Source of the DNA: Rhizobiaceae bacterium MnEN-MB40S
GTDB lineage: Bacteria > Pseudomonadota > Alphaproteobacteria > Rhizobiales > Rhizobiaceae
Assembly (NCBI GenBank): GCA_024343425.1
Contig: BRLC01000013.1
Coordinates: 62,001 to 126,000, forward strand
Length of the DNA: 64,000 bases
Direction of reading: 5' to 3'
The position numbers and the translations under genes are program-made. The number at the start of each line of letters is the position of its first letter. Positions within the stretch are counted from its first letter, which is position 1. The notes below the pieces were generated by a model. That model saw only the letters and a list, made by a program, of their open reading frames with translations. It was not told the DNA's origin and made no database searches. Of the stretch, positions 27,742 through 35,734 are shown in pieces.

Positions 27742-28647
27742 TCAGCGCCTGTGTGGGGGAAGGTGCTGTTTCAGGGTGTCGATCATCGATTGAGTCATGG
27801 CGCTCGGCCGATAGCCGTGCGCCGTACACAGCGATAATGTCTCGGACGCAACCGGATTGTTTTCAATCGGTTTCTGAACGAGGTCGCCCCGGGCGAGCTC
27901 GTTATGCACGTCAAGCTCGTTGAGAATGGCGAGGCTGTCTCCGGCTGCGACAAGCGCCTTCACCGCAGCGATGGAATTGGTGGTGGTGACGACCGGATGG
28001 GAAATGCCGGCGCGGCTGAAGGCGTTGTCGATGAGGTTGCGCAACGGCAGGGACCGATCGGGCTGGACGAAGGGATAGCTCGCGCAGTCGGCCAGGGACA
28101 GGGTTTCTTCGCCGGCGAGCGGGTGGTCGGGGGCCATCACGATTCCAGGCGGGAATTCGGCTGTGTAGGCGACCGAGAGCTGGGTGCGATGCGGCGGGCT
28201 GAAGCACAGCGCCATATCGATCTCGTTGGCGGCGAGCTTCTTGATGAGTTCCTCGGTGCCGCCCAGCTGCAGGTCGATCGCGACCAGCATATGATCGGCG
28301 CGGAATGCGGCGATCGCTTCGGGCAGAATAGCGGTGGAGAAGCATTCCATGGCGCCGATGCGCACAATGCCGCGGCGCAGTCCGGTCATGTCCTTCAGCT
28401 GCCCTTCGGCCCGGTTCTGCTCGCGTCGCCAGCGGCGGATGTCGGCAAGAAGCAGTTCGCCGGCCGCCGTAGGCCTGACGCCGCGGGGCAGCCGCTCGAA
28501 CAATTCTATCCCGGCGTCGCGCTCGAAATTAAGAATCTGCCGGTTGATCGCCGATGCTGAAATGTTCAGTCGCTCGGAGGCCTTGCGGATTGATCCGGAC
28601 CGGGCGACTTCGTCGATCATCAGGGCGGCGGAAGAAAGTAGCTGCAT
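27742..28647 (-). CDS. LysR-family transcriptional regulator
   Basis: 301 residues. The N-terminal helix-turn-helix (MIDEVARSGSIRKASERLNISASAINRQILNFERDAGIELFERL) spans residues 10-55, followed by a substrate-binding domain. ATG 28647 is chosen because the upstream frame extension (to 28746) is not LysR-like. It is divergent from the deaminase gene at 28762 across 114 bases that hold two identical palindromes. It therefore probably controls that gene and its own expression, and perhaps the purine genes downstream. Confidence 0.9.
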   Translation of the reverse strand: MQLLSSAALMIDEVARSGSIRKASERLNISASAINRQILNFERDAGIELFERLPRGVRPTAAGELLLADIRRWRREQNRAEGQLKDMTGLRRGIVRIGAMECFSTAILPEAIAAFRADHMLVAIDLQLGGTEELIKKLAANEIDMALCFSPPHRTQLSVAYTAEFPPGIVMAPDHPLAGEETLSLADCASYPFVQPDRSLPLRNLIDNAFSRAGISHPVVTTTNSIAAVKALVAAGDSLAILNELDVHNELARGDLVQKPIENNPVASETLSLCTAHGYRPSAMTQSMIDTLKQHLPPHRR

Positions 28648-28680
28648 TTGTTCACCGTTTTTGGTGTAACAATTATTCGC

Positions 28681-28690
28681 ACGGTACCGT
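28681..28690. promoter_or_regulatory. Palindrome copy 1 in LysR/deaminase promoter
   Basis: ACGGTACCGT, a perfect 10-bp palindrome, is repeated exactly at 28722-28731. It lies 34 bases upstream of the LysR gene start. The two centres are 41 bases apart, close to four helical turns, as expected for two LysR dimers bound on one face. The regulator assignment is inferred from the divergent arrangement. Confidence 0.6.
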
Positions 28691-28721
28691 CGAAAATTGA
28701 AGCTTGTTCGTGCGCTCGCAG

Positions 28722-28731
28722 ACGGTACCGT
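28722..28731. promoter_or_regulatory. Palindrome copy 2 in LysR/deaminase promoter
   Basis: Second exact copy of ACGGTACCGT, 31 bases before the deaminase ATG. This spot would cover the promoter of the rightward gene. The flanks differ between copies except for TTCG-like words on one side, so conservation is confined to the palindrome. Confidence 0.6.
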
Positions 28732-28761
28732 TCGTGAAAATACCAAGGCAGGACATCGGAA

Positions 28762-29259
28762 ATGGCATCAGGCAAGGAAGAATCGGCGCAAGAGCGGGAC
28801 GTCCGGTTCATGCGAAAGGCTTTCGCGGTCGCCAAAAAGGCGCTTGATGAGGGAAGTCATCCGTTTGGCGCGATCCTCGTGGGGCCGGACGACGCGGTGC
28901 TGATGGAGCAGGGCAACGCGTTTCTGCCGCACCACGACATGACGGGGCATGCCGAGCGGGTTTTGATGACCCGGGCCTCGCAAGCCTACGATCCGGAATT
29001 CCTGAAGGGCTGCACCATGTACACCTCCGCCGAGCCCTGCGCGATGTGCGCCGGCGCGGCCTACTGGGCGGGCCTCGGACGCCTCGTCTACGGCCTGAGC
29101 GAGGCGCGCCTGAAGACCATTACGGGCAACCATCCGGAAAACCCCACGCTTGATCTGTCCTGCCGCATCGTCTTCGCCTCCGGACAGCGCGAAGTGCAGG
29201 TGACGGGTCCGATCCTCGAGGACGAGGGCGCGGCGCTGCATGAAGGCGTGTGGAATTAA
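28762..29259 (+). CDS. Zinc-dependent nucleoside/guanine-type deaminase
   Basis: 165 residues of the CMP/dCMP deaminase fold. The catalytic motif HAE is at 63-65 and PCAMC at 92-96, supplying the zinc ligands and the proton-shuttling Glu65. The length and the C-terminal DLSCRIVFASGQREVQVTGP segment resemble Bacillus-type guanine deaminases and related nucleoside deaminases rather than TadA. In a purine degradation cluster, guanine to xanthine is the likeliest reaction, but a cytosine or other base is not excluded. A separate amidohydrolase-type guanine deaminase is encoded at 43683-44999. Confidence 0.82.
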   Translation: MASGKEESAQERDVRFMRKAFAVAKKALDEGSHPFGAILVGPDDAVLMEQGNAFLPHHDMTGHAERVLMTRASQAYDPEFLKGCTMYTSAEPCAMCAGAAYWAGLGRLVYGLSEARLKTITGNHPENPTLDLSCRIVFASGQREVQVTGPILEDEGAALHEGVWN

Positions 29260-29532
29260 GCGCCGTCGCGTCCGGAAACCGCCGGGACAGAACCGTAACA
29301 AACAGCCGAAGATCCTGCCGTAACGCAAACCGCAAAGGCGCCGCTTGTGCTCACTGCCGGGATGCAACGTGGTTCCGATTGATCGGAGCGTTAAAATTCA
29401 AGAACTTGCGGGGCGAAGCCCTTTAAAGTTTTACAATAGGCAGTTTCAAGAAAACAATGGGCTCCCGGGCGTCGAGTTTTGGCGCCCCGAATGCTATTTT
29501 TCAACGCAACCACAAACAGTCCGGAAAACTCC
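29260..29532. promoter_or_regulatory. Upstream region of the puuE operon with a 6-2-6 inverted repeat
   Basis: 273 bases without a gene between the deaminase and puuE. An inverted repeat TCCGAT-TG-ATCGGA lies at 29374-29387. It is followed by an AT-rich stretch (TTTAAAGTTTTACAAT near 29423-29438) that could hold a -10 element. A GC-rich hairpin GGGCG/CGCCC surrounds 29467-29487. This is the probable promoter and operator region for puuE-uraD-alc-allA-uraH; the exact elements are not certain. Confidence 0.4.
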
Positions 29533-30441
29533 ATGTATCCACGCGACATGATTGGCTACGGCCGCACGCCACCCGACCCGAAATGGCCTGGAGACGCCAG
29601 GATCGCCCTGCAGTTCGTCATCAATTACGAAGAGGGCGGCGAGAACAACATCCTGCATGGCGACAAGGCTTCGGAAGCATTTCTGTCGGAAATCGTCGGC
29701 GCGCAGCCCTGGATTGGCCAGCGGCACATGAACATGGAGTCCATTTACGAATACGGGTCGAGGGCCGGATTCTGGCGGCTTTGGCGGATGTTCACCAGCC
29801 GCAACCTGCCGGTGACGGTCTACGGCGTCGCGACGGCGCTGGAGCGCAATCCGGAAGCGGTGGCGGCCATGAAGGAGGCGGACTGGGAGATCGCCTCGCA
29901 CGGCCTGAAGTGGATCGAATACAAGGACTATGACAAGGAAGCCGAACGCGCCGACGTTTTGGAGGCGATCCGTCTTCATACCGAGTTGACCGGCGAACGT
30001 CCGCTTGGCTGGTACACCGGCCGGTCGTCCATCCATTCGACCGACCTGGCGATGGAAGAGGGCGGGTTTCTCTATACGTCCGACGCTTACGCCGACGATC
30101 TGCCATACTGGATCAAAGGACCGCATGGTCCGCATCTGATCATTCCCTATACGCTGGACGCCAACGACATGCGGTTTGCGACGCCGCAGGGCTTCAATTC
30201 CGGCGACCAGTTCTACAGCTATCTGAAGGACGGCTTCGATTATCTGTATGAGGAAGGTCGCGAGGGCGCGCCGAAGATGATGTCGGTCGGTCTGCATTGC
30301 CGGCTTGTCGGCCGCCCCAACCGGGCCGCTGCGCTGGCGCGTTTCCTCGACTACGCCGCGTCGCATGACAAGGTCTGGATACCGCGGCGCGTCGACATTG
30401 CGCGTCACTGGCGTGAGCATCACAAGCCGGAGAGCGCCTGA
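29533..30441 (+). CDS. puuE: Allantoinase, polysaccharide-deacetylase-like (PuuE type)
   Basis: 302 residues from ATG 29533, beginning MYPRDMIGYGRTPPDPKWP, the conserved PuuE start. Blocks such as INYEEGGENNILHGD, WRLWRMF and YTSDAYADDLPYW are diagnostic of this metal-independent allantoinase. It opens allantoin to allantoate in the cytoplasm. It is the first gene of a tight five-gene operon for urate breakdown. The frame upstream to 29479 is ignored because the conserved N-terminus begins at 29533. Confidence 0.95.
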   Translation: MYPRDMIGYGRTPPDPKWPGDARIALQFVINYEEGGENNILHGDKASEAFLSEIVGAQPWIGQRHMNMESIYEYGSRAGFWRLWRMFTSRNLPVTVYGVATALERNPEAVAAMKEADWEIASHGLKWIEYKDYDKEAERADVLEAIRLHTELTGERPLGWYTGRSSIHSTDLAMEEGGFLYTSDAYADDLPYWIKGPHGPHLIIPYTLDANDMRFATPQGFNSGDQFYSYLKDGFDYLYEEGREGAPKMMSVGLHCRLVGRPNRAAALARFLDYAASHDKVWIPRRVDIARHWREHHKPESA

Positions 30442-30443
30442 CA

Positions 30444-30938
30444 ATGACGACGCGCGAGCAATTTCTGGAGGCGTGCGGCGGGGTCTTCGAACATTCGCCT
30501 TGGATCGCCGAACGGGCTTGGGACGCAGGCAGGATCGGCGAGCCGCTGGCGCTTGAAAACGTTCACGCCGCAATGTGCCAGACGTTTCGCGACGCCAGCG
30601 CAGATCAGCGGCTCGCCGTCCTGCGCGCACATCCCGACCTTGCCGGCAAGCTGGCGATCGCCGGCGAACTGACGGAAGATTCACGGAACGAACAGGCGGG
30701 CGCCGGCCTCGACCGGCTGACGCCGGACGAACACGCCGAGTTCACGCGCCTGAACGCCGACTATACGGACAAGTTCGGGTTTCCCTTCATCATCGCGGTC
30801 AAGGGACTGGACAAGACGGATATTCTGGACGCCTTCCGAAGGCGTGTTCACAACAGCAGCGAAGCGGAGTTCCGGACCGCATGTGAACAGGTAGAGAAAA
30901 TAGCCCGCCTGCGGCTGCAGACAATAATAACGGAGTAA
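30444..30938 (+). CDS. uraD: OHCU decarboxylase
   Basis: 164 residues. The motifs HPDLAGKLA near residue 57, RNEQAGAGLDRL and KFGFPFIIAVKG are those of 2-oxo-4-hydroxy-4-carboxy-5-ureidoimidazoline decarboxylase. It converts OHCU to S-allantoin, making the hydrolysis step from 5-hydroxyisourate productive. The gene lies two bases after puuE and ends six bases before the allantoicase ATG. Confidence 0.95.
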   Translation: MTTREQFLEACGGVFEHSPWIAERAWDAGRIGEPLALENVHAAMCQTFRDASADQRLAVLRAHPDLAGKLAIAGELTEDSRNEQAGAGLDRLTPDEHAEFTRLNADYTDKFGFPFIIAVKGLDKTDILDAFRRRVHNSSEAEFRTACEQVEKIARLRLQTIITE

Positions 30939-30944
30939 GTGGAG

Positions 30945-31988
30945 ATGGACGTGGCGATAACGACAAAACAGGAAATCAGGGCGCCGGAATTCACGCGCGG
31001 AAAGGTCAATCTCGCCTCGGCGCGGCTGGGCGCGGCTGCGCTCTATTCCACCGACGAGTTCTTCGCGCCGGTGGAGCGCATGCTCAACGACGATCCGGCG
31101 GTTTTCATCGACGACAAGTATGACGACCACGGCAAATGGATGGACGGCTGGGAATCGCGCCGCAAGCGCGGCCCGGGACATGACTGGGCCGTCATCCGCC
31201 TTGCGGTGCCGGGCAGCATCGACGGGTTCGATATCGACACCAGTTTCTTTACCGGCAACTATCCGCCGGCGGCCAGCATCGAAGCCATTTTCGAGGACGA
31301 CGGCGATCCAAACGACGAATCCGAATGGGTCGAGATCCTGCCGCAGACCTATCTCGGACCGGACGAACATCATTTCCACCAGGTCGCCGACGCGGCCATG
31401 CGCAAGCGCGTCTGGACCCATCTGCGGGTTCATATCTATCCTGATGGCGGTATCGCGCGCTTGCGGGTCTATGGAGAGGCCCATTTCGACTGGTCCAGGG
31501 TGACGGCCGAAGAGGAAGTCGATCTCGCCTATATCTTCCATGGCGGACGGGCGCTCGCCTGGTCTGACGCGCATTACGGCTTTCCGGCGAAGCTGATTTC
31601 GCCAGGCCGCGGCGTCAATATGGGCGACGGATGGGAAACCGCCCGTCGGCGCGGACCTGGCCACGACTGGGCGATCCTGAAGCTGGGGCATGCGGGCACA
31701 ATTGACAGGGTCATTGTCGACACCGCGCATTTCAAGGGAAACTATCCTGACCGGTTCGACCTGCTGGGCGCTTTCATGCCGGATCATGCGGGAAGCCTTT
31801 CGGACGACGAAATCGTTGCTTCCGCGGAGTGGACGCCGATCCTGAAGGACCGGAAGCTGCAAATGGATCATATCCACGAATACCATGCCGACTCGATCCT
31901 CAACCGGGGGCCGTTCACGCATCTTCGCCTGAACATCCATCCGGACGGCGGGATCAGCCGTGTGCGTGTGATGGGACACAAGGCCTGA
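30945..31988 (+). CDS. alc: Allantoicase
   Basis: 347 residues from ATG 30945, with CGGAG nine bases upstream; a GTG at 30939 is an alternative. The protein shows the internal duplication of allantoicases: WMDGWESRRKRGPGHDWAVI near residue 65 and MGDGWETARRRGPGHDWAIL near residue 230, each followed by GNYP. It hydrolyses allantoate to ureidoglycolate and urea. The stop overlaps the next start by one base (TGATG). Confidence 0.94.
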   Translation: MDVAITTKQEIRAPEFTRGKVNLASARLGAAALYSTDEFFAPVERMLNDDPAVFIDDKYDDHGKWMDGWESRRKRGPGHDWAVIRLAVPGSIDGFDIDTSFFTGNYPPAASIEAIFEDDGDPNDESEWVEILPQTYLGPDEHHFHQVADAAMRKRVWTHLRVHIYPDGGIARLRVYGEAHFDWSRVTAEEEVDLAYIFHGGRALAWSDAHYGFPAKLISPGRGVNMGDGWETARRRGPGHDWAILKLGHAGTIDRVIVDTAHFKGNYPDRFDLLGAFMPDHAGSLSDDEIVASAEWTPILKDRKLQMDHIHEYHADSILNRGPFTHLRLNIHPDGGISRVRVMGHKA

Positions 31989-32479
31989 TGACGATCCGGC
32001 TCGAGGTCCGGAATCTGTCGAAAGGAGCGTTCGAGCCTTTCGGCGACGTCATCGAGACGGAAGGCGCCGAGGTGCGGCTGATAAATGGCGGCACCACCGA
32101 GCGTTTCCACGCGCTGGCGCAAGCGCAGACCGGCGGAGGCGCGGCGATCGTCAGCATCTTTCGCGGTCAGCCGCGGTACTTTCCCTATGCCGTGACGATG
32201 ATGGAGCGCCACCCGCTTGGCAGCCAGGCTTTCTATCCGCTGCAGGACCGGCCCTGGCTTGTGGTCGTGGCGCAGGATGTGGACGGCAGGCCTGGATCTC
32301 CGGAGGTTTTTCTGGCCTCTGGCGCCCAGGGGGTGAACTATCGGGCGAACATATGGCATCATCCGCTGATGGCGCTGGATGACCTGAGCGACTTTCTGGT
32401 GGTTGACCGCGAGGGCGAGGGCAATAATCTGGAAGAGTTTGATTATCCGGACCCGTATGAAATCAATTGGAGCAAGTAG
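31988..32479 (+). CDS. allA: Ureidoglycolate lyase
   Basis: 163 residues with the AllA cupin-type signature: FEPFGDVIE, RPWLVVVAQD and NYRANIWHHPLMAL. It splits ureidoglycolate into glyoxylate and urea. The start overlaps the alc stop and is followed directly (no gap) by the uraH ATG at 32480. Two ureas per urate are thus produced; no urease gene is in the window. Confidence 0.93.
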   Translation: MTIRLEVRNLSKGAFEPFGDVIETEGAEVRLINGGTTERFHALAQAQTGGGAAIVSIFRGQPRYFPYAVTMMERHPLGSQAFYPLQDRPWLVVVAQDVDGRPGSPEVFLASGAQGVNYRANIWHHPLMALDDLSDFLVVDREGEGNNLEEFDYPDPYEINWSK

Positions 32480-32842
32480 ATGGCCAACGGACGACTGACG
32501 ACCCACGTGCTGGACACGGCGAAAGGAAGTCCGGCCGCGGGCCTCAAGATCGAGTTGCGGGAGGTCTGCGCCGACGAAACCTTCCATGTGATCGGTTCGG
32601 TCGTGACCAATCATGACGGCCGCTGCGACGGGCCGCTGCTGAGCGGCGAGTCGATGAAGGCCGGCGTCTACGAACTGGTCTTCCATGCCGGCGACTATCT
32701 GAAGCAGTCAGGCTCCGATCTTCCAGAGCCGGCCTTTCTGGATGTCATTCCGATCCGCTTCGGCATTGCAGACACGGATGCGCACTACCACGTGCCGCTG
32801 CTGATCTCGCCTTACGGCTATTCGACTTACCGGGGGAGTTGA
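32480..32842 (+). CDS. uraH: 5-Hydroxyisourate hydrolase
   Basis: 120 residues of the transthyretin-related family. The N-terminus [15 protein letters not shown] and the C-terminal tetrapeptide YRGS are diagnostic. His near residue 9 and Arg near residue 48 are part of the active site. No periplasmic signal is present, so this is a cytoplasmic form. It hydrolyses the product of urate oxidation (PuuD, encoded at 45002-46243) to OHCU for UraD. Last gene of the operon. Confidence 0.95.
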   Translation: MANGRLTTHVLDTAKGSPAAGLKIELREVCADETFHVIGSVVTNHDGRCDGPLLSGESMKAGVYELVFHAGDYLKQSGSDLPEPAFLDVIPIRFGIADTDAHYHVPLLISPYGYSTYRGS

Positions 32843-33110
32843 CGCTTCCGACCTGTCATCTTCGCCCGCACGGACGTGCGGGCCGCTGGATCCCTGTGTG
32901 TTAACTTTGTGTCATATTGGGTGCGGGCGGCAGATCGTTGGATCCCAGATCGCTTGAGATCGCGAGCCGGCATCCAGTAGCGCCGCGTCCGCTGCGCGCA
33001 AAGTCCCATGCTGCAACGCGTTGTCTGCTCCCCGAAAGAAGAAAACTTGCATTTTCCGGAACGTGCAGCAGATCGTGGCGTTGAGGTTTGTTTGTCAGGG
33101 TTGAGTTCCC
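32843..33110. repeat. Non-coding stretch with hairpin, resembling a decayed intergenic palindromic repeat
   Basis: 268 bases between uraH and the exonuclease gene. A hairpin with an 8-bp stem (GCCCGCAC/GTGCGGGC, 32864-32871 and 32876-32883) is flanked by GTCATC before and GGATCC after. A second GGATCC-containing block follows near 32940. The GTCATC...GGATCC framing resembles the dispersed palindromic repeats of alphaproteobacteria. No U-tract follows, so it is not a typical terminator. The promoter of the exonuclease gene should lie in the right half. Confidence 0.4.
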
Positions 33111-34121
33111 ATGAAAGCCGAAGCGTTGCTGAATCCTCGACCGGAAGGTCTCTACTGCGCGCCGGGCGACTTTTACGTCGATCCGGTTCGCCCGGTCGAG
33201 CGCGCTCTCATCACGCATGGCCATTCCGACCATGCGCGCTCCGGTCACCATGCGGTTCTGGCGACCCGGCAGACACTGGACATCATGCGCATCCGCTACG
33301 GCGAGGACTTTTGCGGACAGGAACAGACCGCCGATCTGCGAAAGACGATCGACGTCAACGGCGTGACGGTGACCTTCCATCCGGCAGGACATGTGCTCGG
33401 CTCGGCGCAGATCGCCATTGAAAAGGACGGCATGCGCATCGTCGTCTCCGGCGACTACAAGCGCTCCGTGGATCCGACATGCGAGCCGTTCGAACCCGTT
33501 CCCTGTGACGTCTTCATCACAGAGGCGACCTTCGGTCTGCCGGTGTTTCATCATCCCGACCCCGAAGCCGAAATCGGCAAGCTGCTGAAATCTCTGGAGA
33601 CGTTTCCGGAGCGCAGCCACCTCGTCGGCGCCTATGCGCTGGGCAAGGCGCAGCGGGTGATCGCGCTGCTGCGCAAGCAGGGATACGACCGCCCGATCTA
33701 TATCCATGGCGCGCTGGCGAAGCTCTGCGCATATTACGAGAGCCAGGACATCAATCTTGGCGAACTCCTGCCGGCGACGGTGGAAAAATCGGCGCGCGAC
33801 GATTATCGCGGCGCCGTCATCGTCTGCCCGCCATCCTCTTTCGCCGACCGCTGGGCGCGGCGCTTCGCCGATCCGATTTCGGCCTTCGCGTCCGGTTGGA
33901 TGCTGATCCGTCAGCGCGCCCGCCAGCGCGGCGTTGAACTGCCGCTGGTGATTTCAGATCACATCGACTGGCCTGAACTGACGGACACGATCAGGGATGT
34001 AGGCCCGGGTGAAGTGTGGGTGACGCATGGGCGCGAAGAGGCGCTGGTGCGCTGGTGCGAACTGGAGGGCATTCCGGCGCGGCCACTCCACCTTGTCGGC
34101 TACGAGGACGAGGGCGACTGA
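33111..34121 (+). CDS. Ligase-associated DNA exonuclease (MBL/beta-CASP fold)
   Basis: 336 residues. The metallo-beta-lactamase motif THGHSDH lies at residues 35-41, with further ligands GHVLGS near 89 and SGDYKR near 117. It matches the exonucleases encoded beside ATP-dependent DNA ligases, named ligase-associated DNA exonucleases and related to mRNA 3'-processing nucleases. It probably trims DNA ends for the partner ligase. The stop overlaps the ligase start (TGATG). The Lhr-type helicase and PdeM phosphoesterase that often accompany the pair are not here. Confidence 0.9.
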   Translation: MKAEALLNPRPEGLYCAPGDFYVDPVRPVERALITHGHSDHARSGHHAVLATRQTLDIMRIRYGEDFCGQEQTADLRKTIDVNGVTVTFHPAGHVLGSAQIAIEKDGMRIVVSGDYKRSVDPTCEPFEPVPCDVFITEATFGLPVFHHPDPEAEIGKLLKSLETFPERSHLVGAYALGKAQRVIALLRKQGYDRPIYIHGALAKLCAYYESQDINLGELLPATVEKSARDDYRGAVIVCPPSSFADRWARRFADPISAFASGWMLIRQRARQRGVELPLVISDHIDWPELTDTIRDVGPGEVWVTHGREEALVRWCELEGIPARPLHLVGYEDEGD

Positions 34122-35734
34122 TGAAAGCCTTTTCCCGTCTCCTCGACCGCCTGACGCTGACGCCGCAGCGAAACGCGAATCTGCGGCTGCTGGTCGACTA
34201 TTTTTCCGCGACGCCTGATCCGGATCGCGGATATGCGCTGGCCGCGCTCGCCGGAACGCTGGACATCAGGCTCGTCAAGCCGGCGCTGCTGCGCGAACTT
34301 GTGCTGGAGCGGATGGACGAGACGCTGTTTCGCTATTCCTACGATTACGTCGGCGATCTGGCCGAGACGATTTCGCTTGTCTGGGAAGCGCTGGATGAGG
34401 GCGCAGCCTATGAACCGCGGCTGTCCGAGGTGATCGAGGAATTGAACGGGCTGGGCCGCAGCGATGTGGCGGCGCATGTGCGCGCGCTCTTTGACCGGTT
34501 GGACACCAGCGGGCGCTATGCGTTGATCAAGCTGGCGACCGGCGGCCTGCGGATCGGCGTGTCGGCGCGCCTGACCAAGCAGGCGCTGGCATTGATGGGC
34601 GATGTCGACGTATCCGATATCGAGACGCTTTGGCACGGGCTCGAGCCGCCTTACGAAAGCCTGTTCGCCTGGCTGGAAGGCAGGGGCGACCGGCCTGAGC
34701 TTTCGACGCCGGCGATCTTCCATCCCGTCATGCTGGCGCATCCTGCGACCGACAGTGATCTCGAAAAACTCGACCCGGCCGATTATCTGGCGGAATGGAA
34801 GTGGGACGGAATTCGCGTTCAACTGTCCGCCGACGGCGCCCATCGCCGGCTCTATTCGCGCAGCGGCGACAACATCTCCGGGAGTTTTCCCGACATTCTG
34901 GCGGCGGTCGATTTCGAGGGCGTGATCGACGGCGAACTGCTGATCGGCGGCACGGCGCGCACCAATTCGCCGACGCTGACCTTTTCCGATCTGCAGCAGC
35001 GACTGAACCGCAAGACGGTGACGCAGAAGCATATGATCGACTACCCGGCGTTCATTCGCGCCTACGACCTGTTGTTCCTGAAGGATCGCGACATTCGCGA
35101 AGAGCCGCTGGAGGTCCGGCGGGATCGGCTGTCCGAGGTGATCGAAACTGCGGCGCGGGACCGTTTCGACCTTTCGCCGCTGGTCAGGTTTGAAAGCTGG
35201 GAGCAACTCGACGGCCTGCGCAAGAACCCGCACGATCCGGTGATCGAAGGCGTCATGATGAAACGCCGCGACAGCGCCTATCAGGCCGGTCGCGTCAAGG
35301 GGCCGTGGTTCAAGTGGAAACGCGAACCGCATATCATCGACGCTGTGATGATGTATGCGCAGCGCGGTCACGGCAAGCGGTCGAGCTATTATTCGGATTT
35401 CACCTTCGGCGTTTGGACCGGAGAGCCGGGCGGTGAGACGCTGGTGCCGGTCGGCAAGGCCTATTTTGGCTTCACGGACGCCGAACTTGAAATTCTCGAC
35501 CGGTTCGTGCGCAACAATACGGTGGACCGTTTTGGGCCGGTGCGGGCCGTGCGCGCGGAGCCGCAGTCCGGTTTCGTGCTTGAAGTCGCCTTTGAAGGGA
35601 TCGCGCGATCAAAGCGCCACAAGTCGGGCGTGGCGATGCGCTTTCCACGGATATCGCGACTGCGCCAGGACAAGTCGCCGATGGAGGCGGACCGTCTGGA
35701 GACGCTGACCGCGATGATCGATGATCGGGGTTAG
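34121..35734 (+). CDS. ATP-dependent DNA ligase (exonuclease-linked type)
   Basis: 537 residues. An N-terminal helical domain (to about residue 190) is followed by the nucleotidyltransferase core. The adenylation motif EWKWDGIRVQ has Lys near residue 227, and IDGELLIGG is motif III. EGVMMKRRDSAYQAGRVKGPWFKWKRE covers motifs IV-V, and the OB domain ends with RFPRISRLRQDK. This is the type described in a cisplatin-damage-response cluster. The start at 34121 overlaps the exonuclease stop. The gene ends convergently, overlapping the formylglycine-generating enzyme gene by four bases. Confidence 0.92.
   Translation: MKAFSRLLDRLTLTPQRNANLRLLVDYFSATPDPDRGYALAALAGTLDIRLVKPALLRELVLERMDETLFRYSYDYVGDLAETISLVWEALDEGAAYEPRLSEVIEELNGLGRSDVAAHVRALFDRLDTSGRYALIKLATGGLRIGVSARLTKQALALMGDVDVSDIETLWHGLEPPYESLFAWLEGRGDRPELSTPAIFHPVMLAHPATDSDLEKLDPADYLAEWKWDGIRVQLSADGAHRRLYSRSGDNISGSFPDILAAVDFEGVIDGELLIGGTARTNSPTLTFSDLQQRLNRKTVTQKHMIDYPAFIRAYDLLFLKDRDIREEPLEVRRDRLSEVIETAARDRFDLSPLVRFESWEQLDGLRKNPHDPVIEGVMMKRRDSAYQAGRVKGPWFKWKREPHIIDAVMMYAQRGHGKRSSYYSDFTFGVWTGEPGGETLVPVGKAYFGFTDAELEILDRFVRNNTVDRFGPVRAVRAEPQSGFVLEVAFEGIARSKRHKSGVAMRFPRISRLRQDKSPMEADRLETLTAMIDDRG

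Noticed and set aside
29407-29438. Possible sigma-70 promoter TTGCGG...TACAAT before puuE
   Set aside because: The spacer is 20 bases, too long for a credible promoter, so it is mentioned only as part of the upstream region.
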